Position numbers and translations under genes: made by a program. Positions 15,248-24,630 of a DNA stretch of 64,000 nucleotides are shown piece by piece. The notes under the pieces are model-generated. The model worked only from the letters and a program-made list of their open reading frames with translations, was not told where the DNA came from and did not search any database. Origin of the DNA: Pelosinus sp. IPA-1 (GTDB lineage: Bacteria; Bacillota; Negativicutes; DSM-13327); assembly GCF_030269905.1 (NCBI RefSeq), contig NZ_BSVC01000005.1, positions 124,001-188,000 of the forward strand. The letters are read 5' to 3'. The first letter of the stretch is position 1, and every line of letters begins with the position of its first letter.

Positions 15248-17893
15248 TTATTTCAATCCGTCAAAGAAATTAGTCTCCCACTGGTCATTCTCAAAGGTAA
15301 AGAGTTCTTCTCTTCCTAAGTGCAGGCTGCCATTTTGTCTAAGTACGGGTACGACTGCAAACCCCCAGTGGCTTTCTTTGGGCCAGACGAAGAATTTGAC
15401 TTCGTTTTCGATAATGTTGTCGGTTTCATCTTGAATGATGGTGTTGTTGTATTGCTGTGCAATTTCTTCGTAGGTCACTTGCTTAAAATCGTTATGCTGA
15501 TTTTCATAGACATAGGTAAAACGCTCCTGACCTGTTAAATCTTTAAGCTGCAGTTTTAAGGTCACACCTTCTACAAAACGTGAGATATGCCCGCCGATAT
15601 TGTGGTCACCGCATCGGGAGATAAGAACTTTTTCTTCGCCAGTATGAGTATCAGCGGTGATGATATAAGGCAGAGCTGCTGGTCGGTGGCTCATGGTAAC
15701 TTCGGCATAGCCGCCTTTTTTGGCTTTAAGATATTTGATAGCACCTCTTAGGCAGGAGAGCTTGAGTTCCTGGCCGTAGGTTCCTTCCTGTCCGCCAAAT
15801 TCAATGATCCGTCCGGGGATGAATTCCTTGAGAGCGTCTTTAAATAGCCCAATTTTACAGGATTGACCCGTCAGCTTTATGACGCTGTAGTCCAGTAGTA
15901 GACCTTGGTTATATGGTTCTTCAACAAATTTGCGGACGATTTCATAGATATCCGCCTTGAGAATAAGGTTAATGTCTTTGGCGGTAAAGTTAATGAGGGG
16001 AATGTCCCGCACGGTTTTCAGTGTAGCATCCTCTCTGATGGACATGCGCCAGCGGCCGGTGTTTATGACTTTATCGTATTTATGATTAAAGGTAAGACCC
16101 TGACTATCTAGGACAACCCTCTGAAAACTCTGTCCAGCAAACATGTCGGTTTTGATTTGCTCTGCTAATTGAAACAAGAAATAGAAATTATTTTTTACTT
16201 TAAAATATTCTTTGGGACTGCCGCTTTCGTAGTGTTTAAAGCGGGTGGGAATGAGCTCTTCCGCCTCTTCATAGGCTTCATCCAGTTCCGCATACACCGC
16301 CGTTATGCCTTCTCGGTCTACCCGGCGGTAAAGATCCGTATCAAAGGCATCTAGAATTTCCTGCACTTTGGCGCCGTTAGTTTCTGACAGATGTTCTGCG
16401 ATGGCGATTTTGATAAGCTGCATGATGCGAAAAGTCAGGTTATTGCCGCCAAAGTCGGTATCACCATTTTCATAGGTGGTTTCAATATCAATTTTATAGG
16501 ATACTCTGCGGCTCTCTATGCTAAATAGACAAGAGGATAGGTCGGTAGTTCCGCCCCCGCAGTCTATTACCAGAGCTTGGTGCTCTTCTTTGTCGATATG
16601 CCTTCCCGGATTTTTCTCGATAAAGTTAGAGATGGTATTAAAGAGTACCGCTGCCCCCTCATCTAGCATGTTTTCCGTTTCTAGCTGCCAAGGAGAGAGA
16701 ATTTCTCCAAACAAGGCCAAAAAGCGTTGTTTTTCTTTAACTGGCGATGATAAGTGCAGGGTTTTGAAACGGCATTTGAACCGCTGTTCGGCAATGGCGA
16801 TGACGTATTCTAAGAAGGATTTGATAATTTCTTTGCGTTTTTTATAGATACGCCTACCCGTTAGGTCTATGAGTTCTTCCTGACGTTCATAGTCACGAAT
16901 CCAGCGTTTGACATCGAAAAATACGCAGAAGCCTTCATGAATATAGTTGGTATGTGCCAGTTTTACAGCCTCATGTCCAAAGATATATTCTACTTCCCCT
17001 TCATTTGCATCAGGGATATTCCATATCCCGGCTACTGTGGGAATGAGAGGCGTGAGAACTTCCCCCGTTTCTGTCTGGTGAAAGACTTCTACGAGGTTGA
17101 TTTCTTCCGGCTTTAAAAAGTTTTCTTCTGCACCACTTTTGTCAATGCTGTTATAGAGTTCACGGTCAAGATAGAGTCCGGCGGTAGTATTGGCTGTGCC
17201 AAAGTCAATGGCTAAGGTCTGGGCGGTTTCGATAGGTTGCTTGATGGAAAAATTCAATAGGGGCAGTTTATAGCATTTGAGATTTTTGGGCAGGGGGACA
17301 TTTTCATCTTGGTAAATGTTAAAGAGAAGCTCTGATTCTACTTTGCCAAAATAGAGCAGACTGTAGTGTTTATGTTTTGACTCCCGGGCTGGCAAGTTCC
17401 CTTTACGGGTAAGGTAAAAACGCCCTGGAATATTCGGGTCAGCAATCAAGTTAAAAACGGCGCAGAGTTCCTTGGCACCACTGACCAATAGTACATTACA
17501 CTCTTCCAAGAGACCAGGAGCTGTAATGACATAACGATCATATTTATCCGTATCCAGACCTTCATAAATGACGATGCGAGAAGGGTTTTTGATCGCTTTT
17601 TTATCGTCGAGGTACTTGTCAATCCTTCCGGCTACTTGTTCTAGCCGTTCCTGTCCGCCAGGTACATAGTCGGTGATGAGTAGGTGCTCGTTCAGACCTC
17701 GATAGCGCATGATGAGTTCCACCAGTTCATACCGTTCCAGGCTGCCGAGCATGCTTTCCACCAGTTTTTCTTTAATACAGATTTCACGTAATTGATGGGT
17801 AGTCATCAGTTCCAGCTCTTTGCGAACATATTGTTTGGCTGGTGGTGTATCTATCTGATTGTTCTTATATAATTTATAGGTATAACTTGCCAT
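15248..17893 (-). CDS. Hsp70/actin-fold ATPase of the injection system
   Basis: An 881-residue protein. After about 220 residues of an unrecognised N-terminal domain, the actin/Hsp70 ATPase signatures appear: phosphate-1 at about 228-240 (AIDFGTANTTAGL), phosphate-2 at about 441-452 (LVIDCGGGTTDL) and an adenosine-type motif near 675 (IKLTGQSCKIGLF). It is longer than DnaK (about 640) and lacks an obvious DnaK substrate domain. A J-domain gene is encoded in the same operon, so the two may act together. A SrfB-like or Hsp70-family label is possible. Its place among baseplate genes suggests assembly or recycling of the particle. Confidence 0.75.
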   Translation of the reverse strand: MASYTYKLYKNNQIDTPPAKQYVRKELELMTTHQLREICIKEKLVESMLGSLERYELVELIMRYRGLNEHLLITDYVPGGQERLEQVAGRIDKYLDDKKAIKNPSRIVIYEGLDTDKYDRYVITAPGLLEECNVLLVSGAKELCAVFNLIADPNIPGRFYLTRKGNLPARESKHKHYSLLYFGKVESELLFNIYQDENVPLPKNLKCYKLPLLNFSIKQPIETAQTLAIDFGTANTTAGLYLDRELYNSIDKSGAEENFLKPEEINLVEVFHQTETGEVLTPLIPTVAGIWNIPDANEGEVEYIFGHEAVKLAHTNYIHEGFCVFFDVKRWIRDYERQEELIDLTGRRIYKKRKEIIKSFLEYVIAIAEQRFKCRFKTLHLSSPVKEKQRFLALFGEILSPWQLETENMLDEGAAVLFNTISNFIEKNPGRHIDKEEHQALVIDCGGGTTDLSSCLFSIESRRVSYKIDIETTYENGDTDFGGNNLTFRIMQLIKIAIAEHLSETNGAKVQEILDAFDTDLYRRVDREGITAVYAELDEAYEEAEELIPTRFKHYESGSPKEYFKVKNNFYFLFQLAEQIKTDMFAGQSFQRVVLDSQGLTFNHKYDKVINTGRWRMSIREDATLKTVRDIPLINFTAKDINLILKADIYEIVRKFVEEPYNQGLLLDYSVIKLTGQSCKIGLFKDALKEFIPGRIIEFGGQEGTYGQELKLSCLRGAIKYLKAKKGGYAEVTMSHRPAALPYIITADTHTGEEKVLISRCGDHNIGGHISRFVEGVTLKLQLKDLTGQERFTYVYENQHNDFKQVTYEEIAQQYNNTIIQDETDNIIENEVKFFVWPKESHWGFAVVPVLRQNGSLHLGREELFTFENDQWETNFFDGLK

Positions 17894-17910
17894 ATTTTTC
17901 TCACCCTTCG

Positions 17911-18606
17911 TTAGTAAATCACAATGTTGTCAATCTCCATGGTTTGATCTGCGCCAATGATACCAAAATGTTTTTCCCAATAGAGGCGAAAAGCAAAACC
18001 TAGCGGCAAAAAGAAGGCCAACAGGGTATCGATTTTTCGCCGAGTTATGGCAGTCTCTGTTGTTCCCAGGTATATGAGTACCTCAGGGGTATCTTCACTC
18101 CGGTAGTAAATGATGCCATTTACGAAGATCTGTCGTACCACCTGTTTGAAAAGGTGTACGGAAGCACTGGTACGGTACAGGGAAATCAGACCGCTGAGAA
18201 GGATGTGCCGTTCATCAACGTTAAAGACGTTCAGACTTTCTTTGACGCGCTGTCCGAACGCACTATTTTCTATATCGTTAAGGATAAACTTCCCATAATA
18301 TTCACGTTTGCAAAGGCCTTGGTGACAGTCAATAAAGAGTAAATAATGAGTAATAATATCAAAGAACACAGCCTGAATCTCTTCATGACCCGTAAAATTG
18401 ATATCGAGAAATTTCTTGAAAATATCGCAAAAGCGGTAATAGGGATTGATTTCTACCGTTGGTTCTGCCTCCAGAGAAACGGTATTCAAATCTTCAAAGG
18501 CCATTTCCATATACGGGCTGCAGCTTTTACTATGGACAAAGGTTATGGTTTCCGGTTCTATATCTTGGCGAGTGGCTTTAATTGCCATATCCCAAATATA
18601 GTTCAT
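17911..18606 (-). CDS. Baseplate-type protein (TssG-position)
   Basis: A 231-residue protein. The frame opens at 18624, but the ATG at 18606 overlaps the previous stop (ATGA) and has GAGGGAG seven bases upstream, so it is the likely start. The C-terminal part (ITRRKIDTLLAFFLPLGFAFRLYW) resembles phage tail P2-I or baseplate wedge ends. It is coupled to the 424-residue gene before it, which copies the TssF-TssG or gp6-gp7 wedge arrangement. A wedge role is inferred from this coupling and its place; sequence identity to TssG is not evident by eye. Confidence 0.55.
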   Translation of the reverse strand: MNYIWDMAIKATRQDIEPETITFVHSKSCSPYMEMAFEDLNTVSLEAEPTVEINPYYRFCDIFKKFLDINFTGHEEIQAVFFDIITHYLLFIDCHQGLCKREYYGKFILNDIENSAFGQRVKESLNVFNVDERHILLSGLISLYRTSASVHLFKQVVRQIFVNGIIYYRSEDTPEVLIYLGTTETAITRRKIDTLLAFFLPLGFAFRLYWEKHFGIIGADQTMEIDNIVIY

Positions 18607-19877
18607 AGTAAAACTCCCTCGCACTTGTAGTCCGGATAGTACAGTTGTACTTCGGATACAAGAAAACTCATCCGATCTGAAATAAATAAGCTGTCCCTGT
18701 CAGTGGTAGTAAAGTTGAGAATCAGCCGGTGTTGGCAGTCCGCACGGCGTATTTCATCCTGTATAAAGCAATTCATTTCATAGCTTGCCACATTCTCTAT
18801 TTCCTGACTGCAAGGCTGAATGGCAATATGGGAAAGACTAAAGTTAGCTGCAGCGGCAAAGGAACCAATGAGCCGTCTAAGCTCGGCCTCCGTACGTATC
18901 ACCCGTAGGCTTTTTTGTGCCAGAATATCGCTAAATGCCTGCCGTTTAGCATTGGATACCAATGGATAGGTATACACGTCTGTTTTTCCGCCTGTCGGAT
19001 GAATAATCCGCATGATATCCCATACATCTTTTAATTCGGTTGGCGCTACAATCACTAGCGCCTGCTTGGTGCGACGGACATAGCTAATATTTTTGTTTTG
19101 AAAAGCTGCTAGATAGCCATGTTCTATACCGATTCCCTCTAGAGGCACCATATGTTCAAAATTGATTTTATCCTCACAAGGCAAGGGAAAACCCGTACTT
19201 TTGAGTTTCAGCAACTCTACATTCCACAAGGGCACCATGTCGTAGTGTACATATTGTCCGTATTCCCCAAAATCGACTTGAATCTGTGTAACCGTTTCGT
19301 CATTTTCTAGCGGACGCTGGCAACTTTCCATCAGGACTTCGGCAAAGCGAAAGGCATAAGGATTGTTGATGGTTCTCCAAGGTATATTGTTATTTAGAAA
19401 GGTTTCATACAGTTCATTGATTTGGTTTAGATATCTTTTGTCTTCCCGCAAGATAAACTCCGCCGTAATACTGCCTAGGTTGGTAACAATGGTACCGTGA
19501 AAAATCCTGCCGCCGTTTATGATGGAAGCAAGCATCCTGTAATCACAGCTAAAAAATACTTGGAGCAGGGGCTCCGCTATTGCATCAACTACAATAGCGG
19601 TCAGATTAACCTGTTTTTCTTCTAAATCCCCTACCTGCATTGGCCGCAGAAAATAATGCACCGGATCAAGGTTCTGCCGTGAAACTACAGTGGTATACAC
19701 ATCATAAGAATCAGATACTCCCGACATTTCCGAAAAGACCCGATCTTCTAGTTGCTGATACATCGTTTCACTGTGTTCATAAAGATTGAGAAATACATCA
19801 TTTAAAACGTCTTTCAAGAGCAGCCTATCTTCCAGATTACTCATTTGATTCAGTTTGGCGGCAATTTGCTCTTTCAC
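18603..19877 (-). CDS. Baseplate-type protein (TssF-position)
   Basis: A 424-residue soluble protein. The N-terminus is helical (NQMSNLEDRLLLKDVLNDVF) and the rest alternates strands (VQVDFGEYGQYVHYD-type stretches and VTNLGSITAEFILRED). No named domain is certain. It starts 21 bases after the phosphatase-TPR gene and overlaps the next gene by four bases. Size, coupling and order resemble TssF of T6SS or a large baseplate wedge protein. Homologues in Firmicutes injection loci often carry uninformative names. I consider it structural, with the exact position in the particle unknown. Confidence 0.5.
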   Translation of the reverse strand: MKEQIAAKLNQMSNLEDRLLLKDVLNDVFLNLYEHSETMYQQLEDRVFSEMSGVSDSYDVYTTVVSRQNLDPVHYFLRPMQVGDLEEKQVNLTAIVVDAIAEPLLQVFFSCDYRMLASIINGGRIFHGTIVTNLGSITAEFILREDKRYLNQINELYETFLNNNIPWRTINNPYAFRFAEVLMESCQRPLENDETVTQIQVDFGEYGQYVHYDMVPLWNVELLKLKSTGFPLPCEDKINFEHMVPLEGIGIEHGYLAAFQNKNISYVRRTKQALVIVAPTELKDVWDIMRIIHPTGGKTDVYTYPLVSNAKRQAFSDILAQKSLRVIRTEAELRRLIGSFAAAANFSLSHIAIQPCSQEIENVASYEMNCFIQDEIRRADCQHRLILNFTTTDRDSLFISDRMSFLVSEVQLYYPDYKCEGVLL

Positions 19878-19898
19878 GATAGTTCTCCTCTCCTCTGG

Positions 19899-22076
19899 TT
19901 ATACTTTGCCATTCGACAGCTTGGTCAACAATTTCAGTTTTTCATTTACTTTATTTACTTCATCTTTTAGTCCAAGCCTTTGATAAATATCACTGGCCAA
20001 AATATACAGGTATTTCGCTTGCACGTATTCTCCATTGGGCACTCGGCTATCCGCTTCGGCTACATAGGCAGCTGCCTTATTTTTTTGCTGCTCAGCCGCT
20101 GTCACTTTCACATCAAGCAGATCAATTTTTTTCTGAATACTGGCCGCTTCCCCAGTAAGTCCAGCCAAGCCGTAAAGCTGCTGGGCCGTAGCATAACTAA
20201 ATCTTGCTTCGTCCAGTAGCGCCTGAGCTGCTTTCAGATCGCCTTCTTTTTCCGCTTCCACTGCGCGATGCTGCAGGTCTATTTTTTCCAGGTTTTTCTT
20301 CCGATCATTAACCGTATCAATTTTCTTTTGTACTAGCACGGTTTTTTCTTTTTTTCCGCCTTCGTTGTACAGTCCCATTGCCAAGCCATACATATCGATT
20401 GCCCCGGCCAAATCCCCTTGCTCATTCGCTAGTTGATCTCCGTCTCTTTCATACTTACTGGCCTCCGTTATCAAGTTATTTAGTAAGGCAGCCTTCTCTG
20501 ACGCAGTCATACGGTCTTCAATCGCACTAATTTTCTTTTGCACACCTGGAACCTTATCCGATTTGCCGCTTTGGTCATACATGCCTTCAGCAATACTGAG
20601 CATGCTAATAGCACCTTGATAGTCACCTTTTTGCGCCAGTCTGTCCCCCTGCTGCTCATAGGTAGCCGCTTCCTGTGCCATGGACTTTTTGCCTTCTTCT
20701 ATCGCCTTCTGCCCTTCTTCTATTACTTTCTTACCCTCTTCTACCATTTGGGCATCGATTTTGGCCAGTTTTTCCGCTGCTTCTTTTCGCCCGTCATTAT
20801 AAAAAATCCGGGTGGAGATGACTTTTGCTTCCAGATAGGCTTTGCGAGCTCTTTCATAATCTTTGCGTTCCAGCTTTTGATCCCCGCTCTGCAGTAAATC
20901 CGTAATATCCATATAATCACCCGTCAGACGCTGCTGCTTGAGTATATAACTTTGTCCAAGTTGATCGGCGGAATAAGATGCTTCTAATGCTGCCCTATAT
21001 AAATCCGCAGCTTTCGCTAGGTCCTTTTGCTGCAACGCCATATCGGCCGCCATAATTAAACCCGTCGTTTTATACCATTTTTCTATATCTTTTTGCTCAT
21101 TTCCCAATTTTAATTGCTGGGCAAGATCCAGCGCTGCCTTGTATTCCTCGGTCGCCCTGGAATAATTTCCTTCCCCGCACAAAATTTGAGCCTGACTGAC
21201 ATGTGCCCCCATAGCTGCTATCTGATCATTTCTATTACCCTGACTAATGTGCATATAGATTAAGAGGCCGATCAGGATAATCAAGATGGGAATGGACGCA
21301 ATCAGAATTTTTTTAATCAGCGCTTTGCGTTTACCCGGATCAATATATACCTTATCGACAAAGATAGTCGCCAAAGTATAATTCTCCAGATTTTCTGGCT
21401 GTCGCGCCATTAGCAAATCTTCTACATTATCCAATGCTTCTTGAGGTTCTTTGGTGTCGCGGATGGCATCCGCCATTTCCCCCTCATCCACGTTTTCCCA
21501 AATTCCTCTTGTGAGCAAGGTAAGGGTATCTCCATCTGCTAGCCGAATTTGGGACGATACTTCGGGATTAAAGTCCTTGGGCTGTCCTAGATAACAATAT
21601 AGGTTATGCCGTTCCAGATGGGCAGATATTTTATCTACCGGGAGGTTTCCTGCTTCCATGAGTTCCTTGGTTAATGACTGATCCATACTCTTATGAATGA
21701 GCGTACCTTCCCTGTAAAGATTCAACCTGGTATTTCCCACCAAACCATATACTATGCTGGCATAGTCCGTAACAACTACCGTAATAGAAGCCTTTAAGCG
21801 CATCCCCTTACTATGCTGTAATAACTCCTGATTGGTTTCTTTCAGCCAAGTCTTTATATCGTTTTTTTTCATGGATGGTTTATCGGTAAATTGCCTTATC
21901 ACACTAGTAACTGCCATTTTAGCGCTGTCCAGCTCTAGGTCATCATCAATTCCATCGGCAATGGCATAGCAAGCAAAATCGTCTAATTCTACAAAGGCAA
22001 AATAGTCTTTATTTTGTAGGAAACTGCCTCCTTCGGATAGAAAGGCTGTCCTAAAGTTAGCATTGATTTTTCTCAT
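19899..22076 (-). CDS. PP2C-like (probably inactive) domain, TM and TPR protein
   Basis: A 725-residue protein. Residues 1-250 are PP2C-like (CYAIADGIDDDLELDSAKMA; VYGLVGNTRLNLYREG; LLTRGIWENV; ENYTLATIFVD). The metal-binding Asp of GDSR is Asn here, and that of SDG is Arg, so phosphatase activity is doubtful. One membrane segment follows (IASIPILIILIGLLIYMHI). The remaining 430 residues are repeated TPR-like helices (RATEEYKAALDLAQQL, KAADLYRAALEASY, RARKAYLEAKVIS), predicted outside the membrane. It precedes the baseplate genes. A membrane-spanning sensor or scaffold regulated by phosphorylation is a reasonable inference. Confidence 0.7.
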   Translation of the reverse strand: MRKINANFRTAFLSEGGSFLQNKDYFAFVELDDFACYAIADGIDDDLELDSAKMAVTSVIRQFTDKPSMKKNDIKTWLKETNQELLQHSKGMRLKASITVVVTDYASIVYGLVGNTRLNLYREGTLIHKSMDQSLTKELMEAGNLPVDKISAHLERHNLYCYLGQPKDFNPEVSSQIRLADGDTLTLLTRGIWENVDEGEMADAIRDTKEPQEALDNVEDLLMARQPENLENYTLATIFVDKVYIDPGKRKALIKKILIASIPILIILIGLLIYMHISQGNRNDQIAAMGAHVSQAQILCGEGNYSRATEEYKAALDLAQQLKLGNEQKDIEKWYKTTGLIMAADMALQQKDLAKAADLYRAALEASYSADQLGQSYILKQQRLTGDYMDITDLLQSGDQKLERKDYERARKAYLEAKVISTRIFYNDGRKEAAEKLAKIDAQMVEEGKKVIEEGQKAIEEGKKSMAQEAATYEQQGDRLAQKGDYQGAISMLSIAEGMYDQSGKSDKVPGVQKKISAIEDRMTASEKAALLNNLITEASKYERDGDQLANEQGDLAGAIDMYGLAMGLYNEGGKKEKTVLVQKKIDTVNDRKKNLEKIDLQHRAVEAEKEGDLKAAQALLDEARFSYATAQQLYGLAGLTGEAASIQKKIDLLDVKVTAAEQQKNKAAAYVAEADSRVPNGEYVQAKYLYILASDIYQRLGLKDEVNKVNEKLKLLTKLSNGKV

Positions 22077-22096
22077 GAATACAGTTCCTCCGCACT

Positions 22097-22945
22097 TTAT
22101 CTTCCGGTATACCTTATTACAAATAAGCTGGCATTTTCTTTGTGCCCAGCAGGTTTTTCATTAAACTTTTCGATTATTTTCTCCGCTATTTTTTTACAGG
22201 AATAGGAGCTTGCCAAATTATCTTCTAGTTCTACCCAGGAAAGACAATTGTACAGCCCCTGATTCATGACTACGATGATATCACCATGTATAAGTTTGAT
22301 ACCGTCGGCACCCATTTCCACGTTTTTAAAAGCATCACGACCGATATAGTTACTTCGGCGTTTTGTTTGACTAATCGCCAGTGCCTGCTCTCTATCTAAA
22401 AGTCCTTGGGCAAACCCTTTGGCTGCCGCGGTTTGCATTGTTTGCCCCTCATTTACGGCAATCAATTCCCTCTTTCTAAGCACAGCAATTTTGACATCGC
22501 CTACTGCCGCATAGTAAAGATAACCTTTGCTGACAAGGACAGCGGCCACTACCGCACCGCCCTTATTGCCTTGCAGATATTCCAATACCCTTTTATTACT
22601 GCGATTACATGCTTGTGTAAAAAAATATTGAATATTGCCAGTAACATCGCAGGCAGTAAAAATTTCTATACAGGTTTCTACCGTCACCTGTGCTGCCATT
22701 TTCCCTGCTCGCCCTTTTCCCATACCATCAGCCAGTACAGCCAAAGTCCCCCAGGCAGTTTCTACTACACCGGCAGCATCTTCCTGGGTTTCTTTTGTAC
22801 CCATAGCACATTCTTCGGCAATCTCAAGAGTAGAACCATTCGTAAACTTATTCCGCCAATAGCGCTGGCAGAGTAGTACTAGGAGTAGCAATATAGGTAC
22901 GATAGCAAATAATCCATATTGATCATACAGACTTGTCCATTCCAT
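22097..22945 (-). CDS. Membrane-anchored PP2C-family phosphatase
   Basis: A 282-residue protein. An N-terminal membrane segment (LFAIVPILLLLVLLCQRYW) precedes a PP2C domain: ECAMGTKETQEDAAGVVET, LAVLADGMGKGRAGKMA and YYAAVGDVKIAVL. These keep the first three metal-site motifs. The later SDG motif reads MNQG and DN reads EN, so part of the site is altered and activity should be tested. In T6SS, the PppA phosphatase opposes a kinase that phosphorylates Fha1. The two FHA proteins upstream fit that scheme. It is four bases from the FHA gene. Confidence 0.75.
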   Translation of the reverse strand: MEWTSLYDQYGLFAIVPILLLLVLLCQRYWRNKFTNGSTLEIAEECAMGTKETQEDAAGVVETAWGTLAVLADGMGKGRAGKMAAQVTVETCIEIFTACDVTGNIQYFFTQACNRSNKRVLEYLQGNKGGAVVAAVLVSKGYLYYAAVGDVKIAVLRKRELIAVNEGQTMQTAAAKGFAQGLLDREQALAISQTKRRSNYIGRDAFKNVEMGADGIKLIHGDIIVVMNQGLYNCLSWVELEDNLASSYSCKKIAEKIIEKFNEKPAGHKENASLFVIRYTGR

Positions 22946-22948
22946 CTT

Positions 22949-23506
22949 TTACGCCTCTTGTTCCTCTTTCTTATCTTTCCATTCAAAATGTTCCCCGCAA
23001 AATGGAATAAATAAAAATTTACTCTTGCCTAATTCGATGATATCGTAAGCCACCAATTCTTGAGGCACATAAACCGCATCGCCATTTAAATAAGCAAGAC
23101 CAGAAGATTCACCCGGCAGCAGCACCGCGTTACGTTTCTTGGGGTCATAGACTAATATCGCATGATTCCGGCGGGAAACGGTATTATCGCCCAGTAATTG
23201 GATATCCATATCATCGCCACGGCCAATAAAGTTTTTGCCTGTATGAATCTTGTAATCCAAGCCCCGCTGCGCCCCCTCAATACATACCAGCCAGCCACAA
23301 ACAGGCTCAATTTCTTCATAATATAAATCCTCTTCTACTTCCGCATCTTTTATCTGTGTATTTTGTTTGGCCTTGGTAGCGGTTTCGAGATTACAGTAAG
23401 GACAAACCGTTCCATACCGCCTGGCACTAAACATATGTCCATTTTGGCATCTAATGAGACTCAATCTATCTTCACTCCCTATGGTTGCGTATTTTTTGGG
23501 AAACAC
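22949..23506 (-). CDS. Zinc-ribbon and FHA domain protein
   Basis: A 185-residue protein. The N-terminus carries a short Cys-rich ribbon (CQNGHMFSARRYGTVCPYC). The C-terminal half is an FHA domain: FIGRGDDMDIQLL, then TVSRRNHAILVYD, then LNGDAV, ending in IIELGKSKFLFIPF. The conserved Gly-Arg, Ser-Arg and His residues that bind phosphothreonine are present. FHA proteins act as scaffolds activated by Ser/Thr phosphorylation and gate T6SS assembly in other bacteria. It follows another FHA gene by six bases and precedes the PP2C gene. No kinase gene is nearby. Confidence 0.8.
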   Translation of the reverse strand: MFPKKYATIGSEDRLSLIRCQNGHMFSARRYGTVCPYCNLETATKAKQNTQIKDAEVEEDLYYEEIEPVCGWLVCIEGAQRGLDYKIHTGKNFIGRGDDMDIQLLGDNTVSRRNHAILVYDPKKRNAVLLPGESSGLAYLNGDAVYVPQELVAYDIIELGKSKFLFIPFCGEHFEWKDKKEEQEA

Positions 23507-23512
23507 GCTCTT

Positions 23513-24103
23513 CTATTTGATCATCAAACGTGTATTGGCAATATAGATAATATCACCTGACGTCAACTTGCACGGCCGATTGCTGGTAATCCGGTAACGC
23601 ATCTGGTCACCTGTTTTTTTGAGGCTTACACTACTTGGTACATGTAGCCCTTCTAAATACCAGTTGTTGGCAGCGAAATTAAGAACGGCATGTTCATCAT
23701 AAATTAAAGCGTCATACGTACTTTCACTTAAGTCTATATCAACGTCCTTATTCTTTTTGTTTTTACCAATCAATAAGGATACTTTTCCTTGAATTTCCCA
23801 CTGTTTGATTACATTTCCGCTATCATTAATCATAAGGATAGCATTGATATTATTATTGCACGCAGCAATTGGCTGGCAGCATCTTCTCCAGAATTTTGCA
23901 GAATAATACAAGGCAATGGCGGCAAATGCACCTATTGCAATATATTTATTGGTCATGTCCTGATTAAGATACTGATATATAAAGATACATAGAACAACTG
24001 CCAAAAGGGAAATGATCCCGTCCAATGACTGCAGGTATTTTCTTGGTAACAAGATTTGCTCTGCAGGTAAATCGAATACTTCTATCCCGTTTTTCTTTCT
24101 CAA
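23513..24103 (-). CDS. Membrane-anchored FHA-like protein
   Basis: A 196-residue protein. Two hydrophobic segments (GIISLLAVVLCIFIYQYL and YIAIGAFAAIALYYSAKF) come first, then an FHA-like fold: VSLLIGKNKKNKDVDIDL, ALIYDEHAVL, LKKTGDQMRY and LTSGDIIYIANTRLMI. The Arg/Ser that normally contact phosphothreonine are not obvious (GKN in place of GR, YDEH in place of SRxH), so phospho-binding is uncertain. It is 13 bases from the J-domain gene. It may tether the phosphorylation-responsive module to the membrane. Confidence 0.65.
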   Translation of the reverse strand: MRKKNGIEVFDLPAEQILLPRKYLQSLDGIISLLAVVLCIFIYQYLNQDMTNKYIAIGAFAAIALYYSAKFWRRCCQPIAACNNNINAILMINDSGNVIKQWEIQGKVSLLIGKNKKNKDVDIDLSESTYDALIYDEHAVLNFAANNWYLEGLHVPSSVSLKKTGDQMRYRITSNRPCKLTSGDIIYIANTRLMIK

Positions 24104-24116
24104 AAAACCAACCCCA

Positions 24117-24563
24117 TTATTTCTTTTTCGGCTTGAAAAAGCCTTCGAAAATATGTGATGTATCTAAAGGGCTTTTTTTCTTTCCCTGGCTTGTACCTGC
24201 AAAGTTTTGGTTTCTCTCCCCTGTTTTAGGATCATAACCAAAAAAATGTTCAAATCGCCTGCCCACATCACCCATATTAAATGTCTCCGTAGAATAGTTA
24301 GGCTGCTTTGGCCTTGGTTTTCCACGCTCTTGAAAGCTCTCATTAGCACCTGCTGTATGCAGTGTCGCATCGTATTGTTCCCGCGCCTCTTGATCTCCCA
24401 GTGTCCCATAGGCTTCGGTAATTTCTTTAAATTTAGACTCAGCATCCTTATTGCCGGGATTTAAATCTGGATGATATTGTTTCGACAATCTGCGGTAACT
24501 TTTTTTGATTTCTTCCTGACTCGATTCTCGCCTTACCGCCAGGATGTCATAGTAATTTTTCAT
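24117..24563 (-). CDS. J-domain protein (DnaJ/Hsp40-like co-chaperone)
   Basis: A 148-residue protein. Residues 1-65 form a complete J domain ([39 protein letters not shown]) with the essential HPD tripeptide and the DQEAREQYD end. The remainder is low-complexity (RPKPRQ stretches, GNKF-like FG repeats) and ends [21 protein letters not shown]. It has no zinc-finger or client-binding domain, so it is a specialised J protein. Being in one operon with a large Hsp70-like ATPase suggests that it stimulates that ATPase. The start has a weak Shine-Dalgarno; the ATG at 24563 fits the domain start exactly. Confidence 0.85.
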   Translation of the reverse strand: MKNYYDILAVRRESSQEEIKKSYRRLSKQYHPDLNPGNKDAESKFKEITEAYGTLGDQEAREQYDATLHTAGANESFQERGKPRPKQPNYSTETFNMGDVGRRFEHFFGYDPKTGERNQNFAGTSQGKKKSPLDTSHIFEGFFKPKKK

Positions 24564-24601
24564 TTTGAAATTCCTTTATGGAAGTTTAAATATTTTTTTA
24601 A

Positions 24602-24623
24602 GAAGGGGGACGATGCCCCCTTC
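24602..24623 (-). other. GC-rich hairpin after the second tube gene
   Basis: GAAGGGGG (24602-24609) pairs exactly with CCCCCTTC (24616-24623) around ACGATG. On the transcribed strand it is followed by TTAAAAAAAT, not a U-run, so full termination is unlikely. Placed between the abundant structural genes and the regulatory genes, it could trim or stabilise the upstream message. Confidence 0.5.
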
Positions 24624-24630
24624 CTATTGG

